A stretch of 49,438 nt of DNA from positions 1-49,438 of the forward strand of contig NZ_LGED01000228.1 in assembly GCF_001280085.1 (NCBI RefSeq), given 5' to 3'. This document shows positions 14,270 to 22,199 of the stretch, in pieces. Source of the stretch: Saccharothrix sp. NRRL B-16348. Lineage in GTDB: Bacteria; Actinomycetota; Actinomycetes; Mycobacteriales; Pseudonocardiaceae. The position numbers were made by a program, and so were the translations under genes. Each line of letters opens with the position of its first letter. Positions within the stretch are counted from its first letter, which is position 1. A model generated the notes under the pieces. That model saw only the letters and a list, made by a program, of their open reading frames with translations. It made no database searches and was not told where the DNA came from.

Positions 14270-16807
14270 TCAGCCCTGCTTGGTGTTGCGCTTCCGGCTC
14301 ACGAACGCGAGTGCCGCCCCTACCCCGAGGACGAGGACGCCGAGGAGCACCACCCACGGCAGACCGGACGACACACCGGTGTCGGCCAGCGAACCCGTGT
14401 TCGTGCCGGCCGGAGACGTCGTGGTCGGCGGCGGTGTCGTGGTCGGCGCCGGTGTCGTCGTCGTGGTCGGCTGTGGCTGTGGGATGTGCACGCCGGCGTC
14501 GATCGTGTGATCGACCTCTCCGGGATTCGCCGGCGCCGTGACGGGCGCGAACCCGTTGCACAGCTGCCCGGTGGTCGGCGGGACCACGTTGGAGTCGTGC
14601 ACCCGGTCGCTGCCGGTCAGCCCCAGCGTGAACCGCAGGTCGGTGGCGGGCGGCTGGCTCGGCACCTTGCCGGTGTCCGCGGTGCAGACGTTGAACTGCA
14701 CCGTGTACTCCGCGCCCGGCGTGAGTTCGTAGGCGGCGCCGACACCGCCGAAGTAGTACTCGCCCGCCGCATCGGTCTTGGTCGTGGCGACCTGCTTGCC
14801 GGTGGAGTCCAGCAGGTTGATCGTCGCGCCCGGCAGCCGCACGTCCGCCGGGTCCTGGACGCCGTTGCGGTCGCCGTCGAACCACACCAGGTTGCCGATC
14901 TGGATCGGCGCGTTCGCCGCCTGGTACGCGATGGCCCCGAGCCCACCGGCCTTGCCGAACCCGTGGCTCGGGTTTCGACCGACGAACTCGTACGCGTTGG
15001 CCGGAGGGTTGTTACCAGGCCCTTCACCGGTCGTGATGTCGTAGTAGCCGGTCCCGGCGGTGGCGACGTTGACCGTCGGGTCCATCTGCGTGCTGATGAC
15101 CCATCGCTGCCGCGGGATGTAGGCGACCGACCCCAGCGCGGCTTCCTGGTGCGCCGCGGGGCGCCGGAAGAAGTCGCCCGGGAAGTACTCGACCACGTCG
15201 CCGTCCTGGCCGCCGCTGGTGTCGTTGTTCGCGTGGTCGGGGCAGTTCCCGGTGCCTTCCCACGAGTAGCCACCGGCAGGGTTGACGCAGGCCATGTTGA
15301 TGTCGCCACCGGCGAAGCCGCGTTCCGTGGTGTTCCTGCCCGGACGCGGGTCCAGCGCGTCCCAGCCCACGACGTCCATGAACCGGTCGCGGAAGCCGAG
15401 GATCATCGACCCGTCACGCCCGAAAGCCAGGCTGGCCAGTTGCGGCTGCGGATCGATCATCGTGCCGCCACCGCCCACCGAGTGGTCGTCCCAGGTCGCC
15501 AGGGCGCTGTCCCACGGGTTCCAGCGGTCGGTCTGGCCGGGAGCGGATCGGCCGCTGAGGACCTCGCCGCGCTTGAAGCCGAGCGGCTGGGTCAGCACCG
15601 CGGTGAACTGCGTGCCGTCGTAGGCGTAGACGACAGCCTTCAGGTCCGCACGGTTCTGCGTGCTCTCCGCGCTGCACACGCCACCCACGTACAGCGTGCT
15701 GTCGTGCGCGGCAACGGAGAACGGCCGCCAGTCGGTGGGCGCCGCGCAGCCCGGGTCCGGGACCGGCACCGAGGCCGCGGGCGAGGCGGTGGCCCCGGTG
15801 GCGTCGAAGCTGACCAGGGTTCGGGTCAACAGGTTCAGCGCGTACAGCGTGGAGCCGTCCTCCGACAGGGCCAGGCCGCCGATGCTCTCCTTGCCGGGCG
15901 CGTTGGTGAACCCGCCGTCCTTGATGATGTCGGCGGTGTCGTGGGGTGTCACCGCGGCGCCCGGCACCTTCGCGAACAACGTCGGTGCGCCGCCGCCGTC
16001 GACCGGAACGGTGTAGATCGCGTCCCCACCCTCCGGCCCGTACAGGGCGTGCCGCCTGGCGAACGCGCCCTGGAACAGCCGGCGCCGGTCCTTGTCGTAG
16101 GCCAACCCGAACGTCGTGCCCACCTGGGCCTGGGTGGCCAGCGTCGTCGGGCACCCGACATCCTCGGGACACGTGCCGCGGGTGTTCACCCCGAACGCCA
16201 CCAGTGCCCGGGGGTCCGTCCCGTCACCACCGTTCTGGACCGGCACGAAGTACCGCGTGTCGGGCAACGTGTAGTGGGCGGGGTTCCAGACCCCGGTGAT
16301 CACCGAGTCGTCCTTGCCGCCCGACACGTCCACGAACGTGGTGAAGCTGTCGAAGTGGTTGTCCGCCGTCGAGGCCGGCGCCGCCCGCAGGTAGTCGCTG
16401 TAGGGCTCGGGCACCGTGACGTCGACGCGGTAGTGGCCGCCGGTCAGCGCGGTCGACGGCGGCACCACGACCTTCCCGGTGGCATCCGTGGTGCCGGTGA
16501 CGTGGCCGCCTTGTCGGTCGGAGACGTCGACGTGCATGCCTTGCTGCGGCACGTCCATCGTCGTGTTGATCACCCCCGTGCCGAAGAAGTCCCGCAACAC
16601 CTGCACGGTCAGCGTGCCGTCCGTCGGCGACGCGGCAGCCGTCCCGGCGGTCGCTCCCGTGATGGCGCTGCTCGCCAGCAGCAGGCCGGCCAGCCCCAAC
16701 CGCGCCGGCCCACCGCCCCTGCGCGTCCGGGTTCCCCGACGCAGGGTGATCCCCTTGTGTAAGTCGCTTTGCACGGTCACAGCCAACCAGAACGACGTCT
16801 CCCCCAT
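14270..16807 (-). CDS. cell-wall-anchored SdrD-B-like surface protein with LADTG sorting signal
   Basis: 845 aa in the longest frame. Signal peptide core at about residues 35-60 (LGLAGLLLASSAITGATAGTAAA). A large beta-rich, probably propeller-like region follows (GLAYDKDRRRLFQGAF, IGGLALSEDGSTLYALNL, LASLAFGRDGSMILGFRDR). At about 660-720 lies an SdrD-B-like module (IGNLVWFDGDRNGVQDP ... GEYYFGG). A Thr/Pro spacer leads to LADTG, a hydrophobic helix and RKRNTKQG: a class E (LAxTG) sortase signal, so the protein should be covalently attached to peptidoglycan. The start is uncertain: ATG 16807 has no ribosome binding site, and GTG 16780 or 16774 are alternatives. No sortase gene is in the window. 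Confidence 0.85.
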   Translation of the reverse strand: MGETSFWLAVTVQSDLHKGITLRRGTRTRRGGGPARLGLAGLLLASSAITGATAGTAAASPTDGTLTVQVLRDFFGTGVINTTMDVPQQGMHVDVSDRQGGHVTGTTDATGKVVVPPSTALTGGHYRVDVTVPEPYSDYLRAAPASTADNHFDSFTTFVDVSGGKDDSVITGVWNPAHYTLPDTRYFVPVQNGGDGTDPRALVAFGVNTRGTCPEDVGCPTTLATQAQVGTTFGLAYDKDRRRLFQGAFARRHALYGPEGGDAIYTVPVDGGGAPTLFAKVPGAAVTPHDTADIIKDGGFTNAPGKESIGGLALSEDGSTLYALNLLTRTLVSFDATGATASPAASVPVPDPGCAAPTDWRPFSVAAHDSTLYVGGVCSAESTQNRADLKAVVYAYDGTQFTAVLTQPLGFKRGEVLSGRSAPGQTDRWNPWDSALATWDDHSVGGGGTMIDPQPQLASLAFGRDGSMILGFRDRFMDVVGWDALDPRPGRNTTERGFAGGDINMACVNPAGGYSWEGTGNCPDHANNDTSGGQDGDVVEYFPGDFFRRPAAHQEAALGSVAYIPRQRWVISTQMDPTVNVATAGTGYYDITTGEGPGNNPPANAYEFVGRNPSHGFGKAGGLGAIAYQAANAPIQIGNLVWFDGDRNGVQDPADVRLPGATINLLDSTGKQVATTKTDAAGEYYFGGVGAAYELTPGAEYTVQFNVCTADTGKVPSQPPATDLRFTLGLTGSDRVHDSNVVPPTTGQLCNGFAPVTAPANPGEVDHTIDAGVHIPQPQPTTTTTPAPTTTPPPTTTSPAGTNTGSLADTGVSSGLPWVVLLGVLVLGVGAALAFVSRKRNTKQG

Positions 16808-16819
16808 GCCATACGTTCG

Positions 16820-16834
16820 GGTGAATCACCGTGA
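16820..16834. promoter_or_regulatory. overlapping palindromes in a 45-bp divergent gap
   Basis: GGTGA-A-TCACC (16820-16830) overlaps TCAC-C-GTGA (16826-16834) between the divergent surface-protein and membrane-protein genes. A candidate operator for a shared regulator. Confidence 0.4.
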
Positions 16835-16852
16835 TGAGTCAGCGCACTGTTA

Positions 16853-17647
16853 GTGTCCCGCCGCGTGCGGAGCATGCGAGTCCGGCAACGCCTTCCGCGG
16901 CGCGGGTGGTCACGGCCGCGCCGGATGGTGGCGGTGATCGGCACCCTGGCTGTCACGGCGGCCGCGGTGGCCGCGTTCCTGATCATCGCTCCCGGTTCGG
17001 AACCCACCGGTCCACGCGCGTTGACCTCGGACGAGGTGAACCGGCTGGCGATCGCGCGGTTCCGCAACCACGAGGCGGGAGGCCGCGCGGTGACGATCAC
17101 CGTGCCGACCACCGCCGGCGGCCTGGTCATCACCGGAGCCATCGACTACCGGGCGAAGCTCGGTTACGGGGTGGTGCGCGGCGCCGGTCGCGACACGTCC
17201 AGCGACGGGCTGATCCAGTGGAACGCCACCACCGTGTTCGTCCACCCGATGGCGAACGCCCCGACGGAGGCACCGGCGTCGCCGCCCGGATCCGATTGGC
17301 ATCGGCGTCCGCTCCAAACGTCCGGCAGTTCGCTGGACAGTTCGCTGCTCATCGCGCTCAACCTCGGGAGCGACCGACCGGACAACGCCGAACTGCTGCC
17401 GCAGAACGGCGCCGCCTGGGTCGGTCGGGACCAGGTGGGCGGACACCAAGTGGACGTCATGTCCGGGCCGAGCGCTCGCGCCAAGCCCGGCACCGCGGGG
17501 AACGTGCGCTACTGGGTCGACTCCGACGGCACCATGCACCGGGTTCAGGCCGACGTGGCGTCCGAGCCGCAGCCGGTAGTCATCGACTTCGACACCCGCG
17601 AGTACGTTCCGGTCCAGCCGGCGCCCGGAGTCACCTCGACGGGGTAA
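16853..17647 (+). CDS. single-pass membrane protein of unknown function
   Basis: 264 aa from GTG 16853; GTG 16865 or ATG 16874 are equally possible and none has a ribosome binding site, so a leaderless transcript is likely. A strongly basic N-terminus (about 10 Arg in 24 residues) precedes one transmembrane helix (about 25-47). The extracellular part (TSDEVNRLAIARFRNHEAGGRAVTITV ... IDYRAKLGYGVVRG) looks like a beta-sheet domain without Cys, reminiscent of mycobacterial lipoprotein folds that bind lipids, but no motif supports that. Divergent from the LADTG surface protein. Confidence 0.75.
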   Translation: MSRRVRSMRVRQRLPRRGWSRPRRMVAVIGTLAVTAAAVAAFLIIAPGSEPTGPRALTSDEVNRLAIARFRNHEAGGRAVTITVPTTAGGLVITGAIDYRAKLGYGVVRGAGRDTSSDGLIQWNATTVFVHPMANAPTEAPASPPGSDWHRRPLQTSGSSLDSSLLIALNLGSDRPDNAELLPQNGAAWVGRDQVGGHQVDVMSGPSARAKPGTAGNVRYWVDSDGTMHRVQADVASEPQPVVIDFDTREYVPVQPAPGVTSTG

Positions 17648-17654
17648 CCCTCGT

Positions 17655-18974
17655 TCAGGAGGTCCGCACCAGCGCGCCATCGGCCAGCAGCGACGCCGAC
17701 GGCAGCGGGATCTTCGCGATGTCCGGCAGCGCGGGAACGGCCGGCACAGCGGTGGCTCCCGTGGTGGTGGCGTTCGGGAACTGCGGCTGCGGGGCAGGTG
17801 CGGCCACGTCGGTGAACGGGATTCCGCGAGGTGGTTCCGGTGCCGCCCACGTGCCGGACGGCGACTGGTCGGCGACCGGGCAGGACGCGGTCGTCGCGAG
17901 CTGAGCGGGCGCCGTCGTCGCGAGATCGTTGCCGCGCAAGCAGTTGCCCCGTCCTCGGGTCGCGGTGGGGAACGTCCAGCCGACGTCGACGCCGTTGCCG
18001 GTGAAGGTGTTGTCCACGACCTGGTTGCCGTTCGGCGGGATGTCGGCGGTCGCGGTGATCACCAGCCCGGCGTTGGCGTTGCCGTCGATCCGGTTGCGGA
18101 TGACCTGGTTGTCGCTGCCGCCGTCGATGCCGACACCGATGCCCCACCCGCCGTCGGCCTGCTCGGGGGTCGAGTCGCGCTGGTTGGCCGCGATCAGGTT
18201 GCCGACGACGTGGCCGCCCTCCTGCGGGAGCAGCTTCTCCTGGTGGTCGGAGCTGGTGGTGAGCCCGACCCGGTTGCCGACGAAGCGGTTGCCGACCACG
18301 TAGATGTCCCCGCTGGCGTTGGTGCCTTCGTAGCCGACCGCGTTGAGCTCGGCGATGTTGTCCCGCACCACGATGCGACAGGGCTTGCACTGTCCGACGT
18401 AGATCCCCGAGTCGGCCGAACCCGACGCGTACGAGTGCTCGATGACACCGTCCTGGGCGGAGAACGCGTAGATGCCGTACAGCCCGTTGCGGGTGGCCGT
18501 CACATGGGAGACCAGGAACGACTTCAGGAAGGTGACCGGCTCGTCGCCGGTGTCGTAGCCGCCGTCACCGGGAGTTCCGGCGGCCGCCCTCGCCGAACCG
18601 GTGACCAGGACCCCGTTCTGCGTGTTGTTCTTCACCGTCAGGTTCTCCACGGCCACCCCGGGCGCGGTGACGACGATGCCGTTGGGCTGCCGCAACCGCC
18701 CGTCGACGACGACCCCGTCCCGGGACTCGCCGCGAACGGTGACCTGGGCCTTGTCGACCTTGACCGACTCGTGGTAGACGCCCGACGCGACCAGGACGAG
18801 GTCACCGGGCTGGGCGAGGGACACCGCGGCGGAGATCGTCGGGGCGTCGGCGGGCACCCGGATCGTCACCTGCGTGCCGGCCGGTCGGCTGCCCCTGCCC
18901 GATCCGTCATCGCCAGTGCCGCAACCGGCCATTACTAATGCCGCCACGATCACGGCAAGACCGAAACGAAGCAT
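17655..18974 (-). CDS. right-handed beta-helix lipoprotein
   Basis: 439 aa. ATG at 18974 gives a lipoprotein signal with lipobox VMAGC (Cys17). Residues 35-330 carry repeated NGV/DGV/NxV turns (VRGESRDGVVVDG, NGIVVTAPGVAVENLTVKNNTQNGVLV, IRNRIDGNANAGLVI), typical of pectate-lyase-like or NosD-like parallel beta-helices. Two Cys in GQCKPC may bind metal or form a disulphide. The tail (about 350-439) is Pro/Ala-rich and unstructured. Such proteins bind or cleave polysaccharides, or act in metal handling; no catalytic motif decides between them. Divergent from the Dyp peroxidase, with 65 bp between starts. Confidence 0.82.
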   Translation of the reverse strand: MLRFGLAVIVAALVMAGCGTGDDGSGRGSRPAGTQVTIRVPADAPTISAAVSLAQPGDLVLVASGVYHESVKVDKAQVTVRGESRDGVVVDGRLRQPNGIVVTAPGVAVENLTVKNNTQNGVLVTGSARAAAGTPGDGGYDTGDEPVTFLKSFLVSHVTATRNGLYGIYAFSAQDGVIEHSYASGSADSGIYVGQCKPCRIVVRDNIAELNAVGYEGTNASGDIYVVGNRFVGNRVGLTTSSDHQEKLLPQEGGHVVGNLIAANQRDSTPEQADGGWGIGVGIDGGSDNQVIRNRIDGNANAGLVITATADIPPNGNQVVDNTFTGNGVDVGWTFPTATRGRGNCLRGNDLATTAPAQLATTASCPVADQSPSGTWAAPEPPRGIPFTDVAAPAPQPQFPNATTTGATAVPAVPALPDIAKIPLPSASLLADGALVRTS

Positions 18975-19039
18975 GAACCCCAGTCTGGCACGACCACCGG
19001 ATTCGCCTGCCGCAGGGCGAATCTGGCACTCTCCACGCC

Positions 19040-20188
19040 GTGCGCCGAGCCGACCACCACCCGTCACGCCGCGCGTTTCTCGGTGCCGGCGCCACCGCCC
19101 TGGCCGCCGGCCTCACCGCGGGGTGCGAACCGGGTTCCACCCAGCCGGGGCGCGATGGCACCGAGGCGACCACGCCGGTGTCACCAACGGGTCCTCATCA
19201 GGCCGGGATCACGCTCCCCCACGAAGCCCAGCCCAACCTGCTGGTCGTGGTGGGCGACGTCGATGACGGTGCGGCTGTCGGCCCGCTGCTGGCCGAACTC
19301 GGCGAGGCCATCCGCACGCTCACCGCGGGGACCGACACGCGGCTGCTCGGCCTGCCGCCGGGCGATCTCACCGTGACGATCGGGGTCGGGCCCCGACTGG
19401 TGCGCATGGTCGATCCTTCTTTGCCCGGCACCACGGACCTCCCGCAGTTCTCCCGCGAGCAGATCGACCCGCGAGCCCGCGGCGGCGACCTGCTGATGCA
19501 GCTCTGCGCCGGCGACGCGGTCGTCCTGTCGGTCGTCGCCGCGGCGCTGCTGAACCAGGCCGGCGACCGGGTGCGCGAACGCTGGCGGCAGTCCGGACGC
19601 CGCGGTCCGGCCACTCCGGTGAACCCGGGCCTCACCGCGCCGCGAAACGTGCTCGGTTTCATCGACGGCATCGTGGGCCCGCACACGACCGCCCAACAGG
19701 AGCGAGACCTCTGGCTGACCGGACCGACTCCGGTCACCGGCGGCACCATCGCCGTGCTCCGACGCATGGAACTCGACCTGCCACGGTTCGCCGCACTGCC
19801 CGCAGCCGCCCAGGAGGCGGTCTTCGGTCGACGCCGCGACACCGGCACGCCCCTCTCCGGTGGCACCATCGCCTCCGACCCGGACCTCGGCGCCAAGACG
19901 CCGGACGGGCGCTATCTCATCCCGGCGGACGCACACCTCCGTCGAGCGCACTCCGCCGTGGTCGGCGTGGGCCTCATGCTGCGCCGCTCCTACGGCATCG
20001 ACGACCCCGCACCCGGCCTGCTCTTCATCAGCTTCCAGAACGACATCCGGACGTTCACCAACACCCTCACCCGCATGGACAACGGCGACGCACTGCTGCC
20101 GTTCACCACCACCACTGCCAGCGCGAACTTCCTGGTACTCCCCGGTTTCGACGAACAACGCCCGCTCGGCGCCACGCTCTTCGGCTAG
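19040..20188 (+). CDS. Tat-exported Dyp-type heme peroxidase
   Basis: 382 aa, GTG start. Tat signal peptide SRRAFLGAG at residues 9-17, then an Ala-rich core ending AAGLTAGC. The GC after the core could be a lipobox, so the enzyme may be a Tat lipoprotein. The Dyp signature GFIDGIVGPHT (about 206-217) holds the distal Asp; a proximal heme His is expected near RRAHSA (about 300), and the C-terminus FISFQNDIRTF ... FLVLPGFDEQRPLGATLFG is typical. It oxidises dyes and phenols with hydrogen peroxide outside the membrane; EfeB-type iron extraction is another known role. No efeU or efeO gene is adjacent. Confidence 0.92.
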   Translation: MRRADHHPSRRAFLGAGATALAAGLTAGCEPGSTQPGRDGTEATTPVSPTGPHQAGITLPHEAQPNLLVVVGDVDDGAAVGPLLAELGEAIRTLTAGTDTRLLGLPPGDLTVTIGVGPRLVRMVDPSLPGTTDLPQFSREQIDPRARGGDLLMQLCAGDAVVLSVVAAALLNQAGDRVRERWRQSGRRGPATPVNPGLTAPRNVLGFIDGIVGPHTTAQQERDLWLTGPTPVTGGTIAVLRRMELDLPRFAALPAAAQEAVFGRRRDTGTPLSGGTIASDPDLGAKTPDGRYLIPADAHLRRAHSAVVGVGLMLRRSYGIDDPAPGLLFISFQNDIRTFTNTLTRMDNGDALLPFTTTTASANFLVLPGFDEQRPLGATLFG

Positions 20189-20202
20189 CGCACGCCCGTG
20201 CG
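20189..20202. terminator. short hairpin between convergent genes
   Basis: CGCACG-CC-CGTGCG immediately after the peroxidase stop, in the 57-bp gap before the convergent DUF6892-like gene. Stem 6 bp with a very tight loop; weak evidence. Confidence 0.3.
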
Positions 20203-20245
20203 TCGGTTCAGCTTTGCTGGACGTGCCCGAGCAGGAGCGGCTGGT

Positions 20246-20662
20246 TCAGAGCCAGTCTGCTTCGACTCCGCGGGCACGCAGCGTCTCCAGCGCCTCCTCG
20301 TTGCCCGTGTAGAACAGCGTCATCGACTTCAGGTTGGGAAAGTGCCGCAGGTCGGCGAACTCGTCGACGTCGAACAGCCCGTCCTCGCCGTCCCAGTTCG
20401 GCGCGATCTCGAGGTAGATCTCGTTGCCGCCGTCCATCTCGATCTCCGTGATCTTCTCCGCAAGCTCGACGGGGACCTCGAGCGCCTCGAAGTAGGCCAG
20501 CGCCTCAGGCACCGCCTCGACGCTCCCGCCGTCGAAGGTGAAGCCCTGCTCGGCGGCGTACTCGCGCAGGTCGAACCTCGGCAAGAGGTCCTGGTTGTAC
20601 ATCAGCTCTTGGACGACGGCGAGCTTGAAGTTGACGTCGGCGAACGGAATCGGCTGGCTCAT
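20246..20662 (-). CDS. DUF6892-like small acidic protein
   Basis: 138 aa, strongly acidic, no signal peptide. It begins FADVNFKLAVVQELMYNQDLLPRFDLREYAAEQG in overlapping segments, then an acidic surface (EITEIEMDGGNEIYLEI, NWDGEDGLFDVDEFADL) and ends DLRHFPNLKSMTLFY. This resembles the DUF6892 family, found widely and often near immunity-type genes; no biochemical role is known. A -10-like TTATAC lies only 9 nt before the ATG and no ribosome binding site is visible, so the mRNA is probably leaderless. Confidence 0.75.
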   Translation of the reverse strand: MSQPIPFADVNFKLAVVQELMYNQDLLPRFDLREYAAEQGFTFDGGSVEAVPEALAYFEALEVPVELAEKITEIEMDGGNEIYLEIAPNWDGEDGLFDVDEFADLRHFPNLKSMTLFYTGNEEALETLRARGVEADWL

Positions 20663-20671
20663 ACCCGAACC

Positions 20672-20677
20672 GTATAA
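20672..20677 (-). promoter_or_regulatory. -10 box of a leaderless gene
   Basis: TTATAC on the minus strand ends 9 nt before the ATG at 20662, so transcription should begin at or within 1-3 nt of the start codon. No strong -35 hexamer is seen. Confidence 0.4.
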
Positions 20678-20731
20678 GGCGGCGATGACCCATCACGCTC
20701 GGAGTCGGCGCGGCGAGTCCCCATGCCGAGG

Positions 20732-20779
20732 TTGACAGCTGCGGCTAATGCCATTAGCTTCTGAGCTATCACCATTAGC
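20732..20779 (+). promoter_or_regulatory. promoter with two TetR-type operators
   Basis: TTGACA (20732-20737) and TAGCTT (20755-20760) form a sigma-70-like promoter with a 17-nt spacer. A perfect palindrome GCTAATG-C-CATTAGC at 20744-20758 covers the spacer and -10. A second copy with one degraded half, GCTATCA-C-CATTAGC, sits at 20765-20779. The centres are 21 bp apart, two helical turns. The downstream operon ends in a TetR gene, the likely repressor. Confidence 0.75.
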
Positions 20780-20794
20780 CGTGAGGGGATGGAC

Positions 20795-21631
20795 ATGACG
20801 GAGTTCCTGGAGCTCGACGGCGGCCGGCTCGCCTACGACGTGATCGGCGACGGGCCGCTGATCGTGCTGGCCCACGGCATGGGCGACAACCGGGCCGCCT
20901 ACCGCGAGGTGGCCGTCCGACTGGCCGACGCCGGGTACCGAGTCGCCGGCGTCGACCAGCGCGGGCACGGCGAGTCCAGCACCGGTTGGGCCTCCTACAG
21001 CCGCACCGACTCGGCGGCCGACCTGCTCGCCGTGGTCCGGCACCTGGGCGGTCCGGCGGTGCTCGTTGGCCACTCGTTCACCGGCGGCTCCGTCACGATC
21101 GCGGCCGCGCAGGAGCCCGAGTCGGTCAGCGCCATCGTGCAGATCAGCCCGTTCACCCGCGCGCAGAAGGTGGACTTCGGCGGTCTGCTGTCCAATCCCC
21201 GCTACCGCAAGGGAATGGCCCTGCTCATGGGCGCCGGAGTGTTCCGCAGCGTCGGGCTGTGGAAGCGCTACCTCGACCACGCCTACCCCGGCGCCAAACC
21301 GGCGGTCTTCGCCGAGCACGTCGCCGCGCTCGACGCGGACCTCCGCAGGCCCGGCCGGATGGCGGTAGTGGCCAACATGGGCATGTCCGCGCCCACCGAC
21401 GCGGGCGCCCGGCTCGGCGACATCCGCTGCCCCGCGCTGGTCATCGAGGGCTCGCTGGACCCCGACTGGACCGATGCCCGCGCCGAGGGCGAGGGCATCG
21501 TGGCGGCCATGCCACCCGGGCTGGGCCGGGTCGAGGTGATCGAGGGTGCGGGCCACTACCCGCACGTGCAGTTCCCGGCCGAGGTCACGGCGGCGGTCCT
21601 GGCGTTCCTCGGGGCGGGCACCCGTGGCTAG
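20795..21631 (+). CDS. alpha/beta hydrolase
   Basis: 278 aa. ATG at 20795 is 6 nt after GAGGGG; the ATG at 20789 abuts the ribosome binding site and is less likely. Canonical fold signatures: oxyanion LAHGMGDN, nucleophile elbow GHSFTGG (Ser near 92), acid Asp in EGSLDPDW, His in GAGHYPHVQ. No signal peptide; cytosolic. Similar to esterases and haloalkane-dehalogenase-like hydrolases that detoxify small molecules. It is cotranscribed and overlaps by 8 nt with its regulator, so it likely acts on the compound that regulator senses. Confidence 0.9.
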   Translation: MTEFLELDGGRLAYDVIGDGPLIVLAHGMGDNRAAYREVAVRLADAGYRVAGVDQRGHGESSTGWASYSRTDSAADLLAVVRHLGGPAVLVGHSFTGGSVTIAAAQEPESVSAIVQISPFTRAQKVDFGGLLSNPRYRKGMALLMGAGVFRSVGLWKRYLDHAYPGAKPAVFAEHVAALDADLRRPGRMAVVANMGMSAPTDAGARLGDIRCPALVIEGSLDPDWTDARAEGEGIVAAMPPGLGRVEVIEGAGHYPHVQFPAEVTAAVLAFLGAGTRG

Positions 21632-22187
21632 GGCGGCGCTGTCCGCGGACGCGGTGGTCGACGTCGCGCTGCGCCTGGTCGACGAAGAGGGCCCAGCCGC
21701 GCTGACGTTGGCGGCAGTTGCCTCCCGCGCGGGAGTGGCCACGCCGTCGCTCTACAAGCACGTCCGCAACCTGGCCGAGCTGCGCGCGCTCATGTCGGTG
21801 CAGATCATGGACGACCTGGCCGAGCGGATCGGCGGTGCGGTGCTCGGCCGATCCGCCGACGAGGCGATCCGCGCGCTCATGACGACCTGGCGCGAGTACG
21901 TGGTGGAGCACCCGCACCGCTACTCCGCGCTCGTCCAGACACCCGAGCCGATGGTGGCGCGCGCCGGGCAGCGGCTGGTCGACATCATGCTGGCCGCCCT
22001 GCGCGCGTACGGCATGGAGGAGTCCGAGGCCATCCACGCGACCCGCTGCCTGCGCGCGGCGATGCACGGTTTCGCGGTGCTGCAAGCGGAGAACGCGTTC
22101 CAACTGCCCGAAAAGCTGGACGAGACCTACGACCTGCTGATCCACATGGTGGTCACCGGGCTCCGAACACCCCTCCACCGCACGTGA
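21624..22187 (+). CDS. TetR/AcrR family repressor (WHG-type C-terminal domain)
   Basis: 187 aa. GTG at 21624 overlaps the end of the hydrolase gene, implying translational coupling. N-terminal helix-turn-helix at residues 8-55 (ADAVVDVALRLVDEEG ... TLAAVASRAGVATPSLYKHVRNLAEL). The ligand-binding region contains REYVVEHPHRYSALVQTPEP, and the CLRAAMHGFAVLQAENAFQLP segment typical of the WHG-type TetR C-terminal domain. It probably binds the two palindromes upstream of the operon and represses both genes until a ligand arrives. Confidence 0.9.
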   Translation: MARAALSADAVVDVALRLVDEEGPAALTLAAVASRAGVATPSLYKHVRNLAELRALMSVQIMDDLAERIGGAVLGRSADEAIRALMTTWREYVVEHPHRYSALVQTPEPMVARAGQRLVDIMLAALRAYGMEESEAIHATRCLRAAMHGFAVLQAENAFQLPEKLDETYDLLIHMVVTGLRTPLHRT

Positions 22188-22199
22188 ACCTCAGGAACC

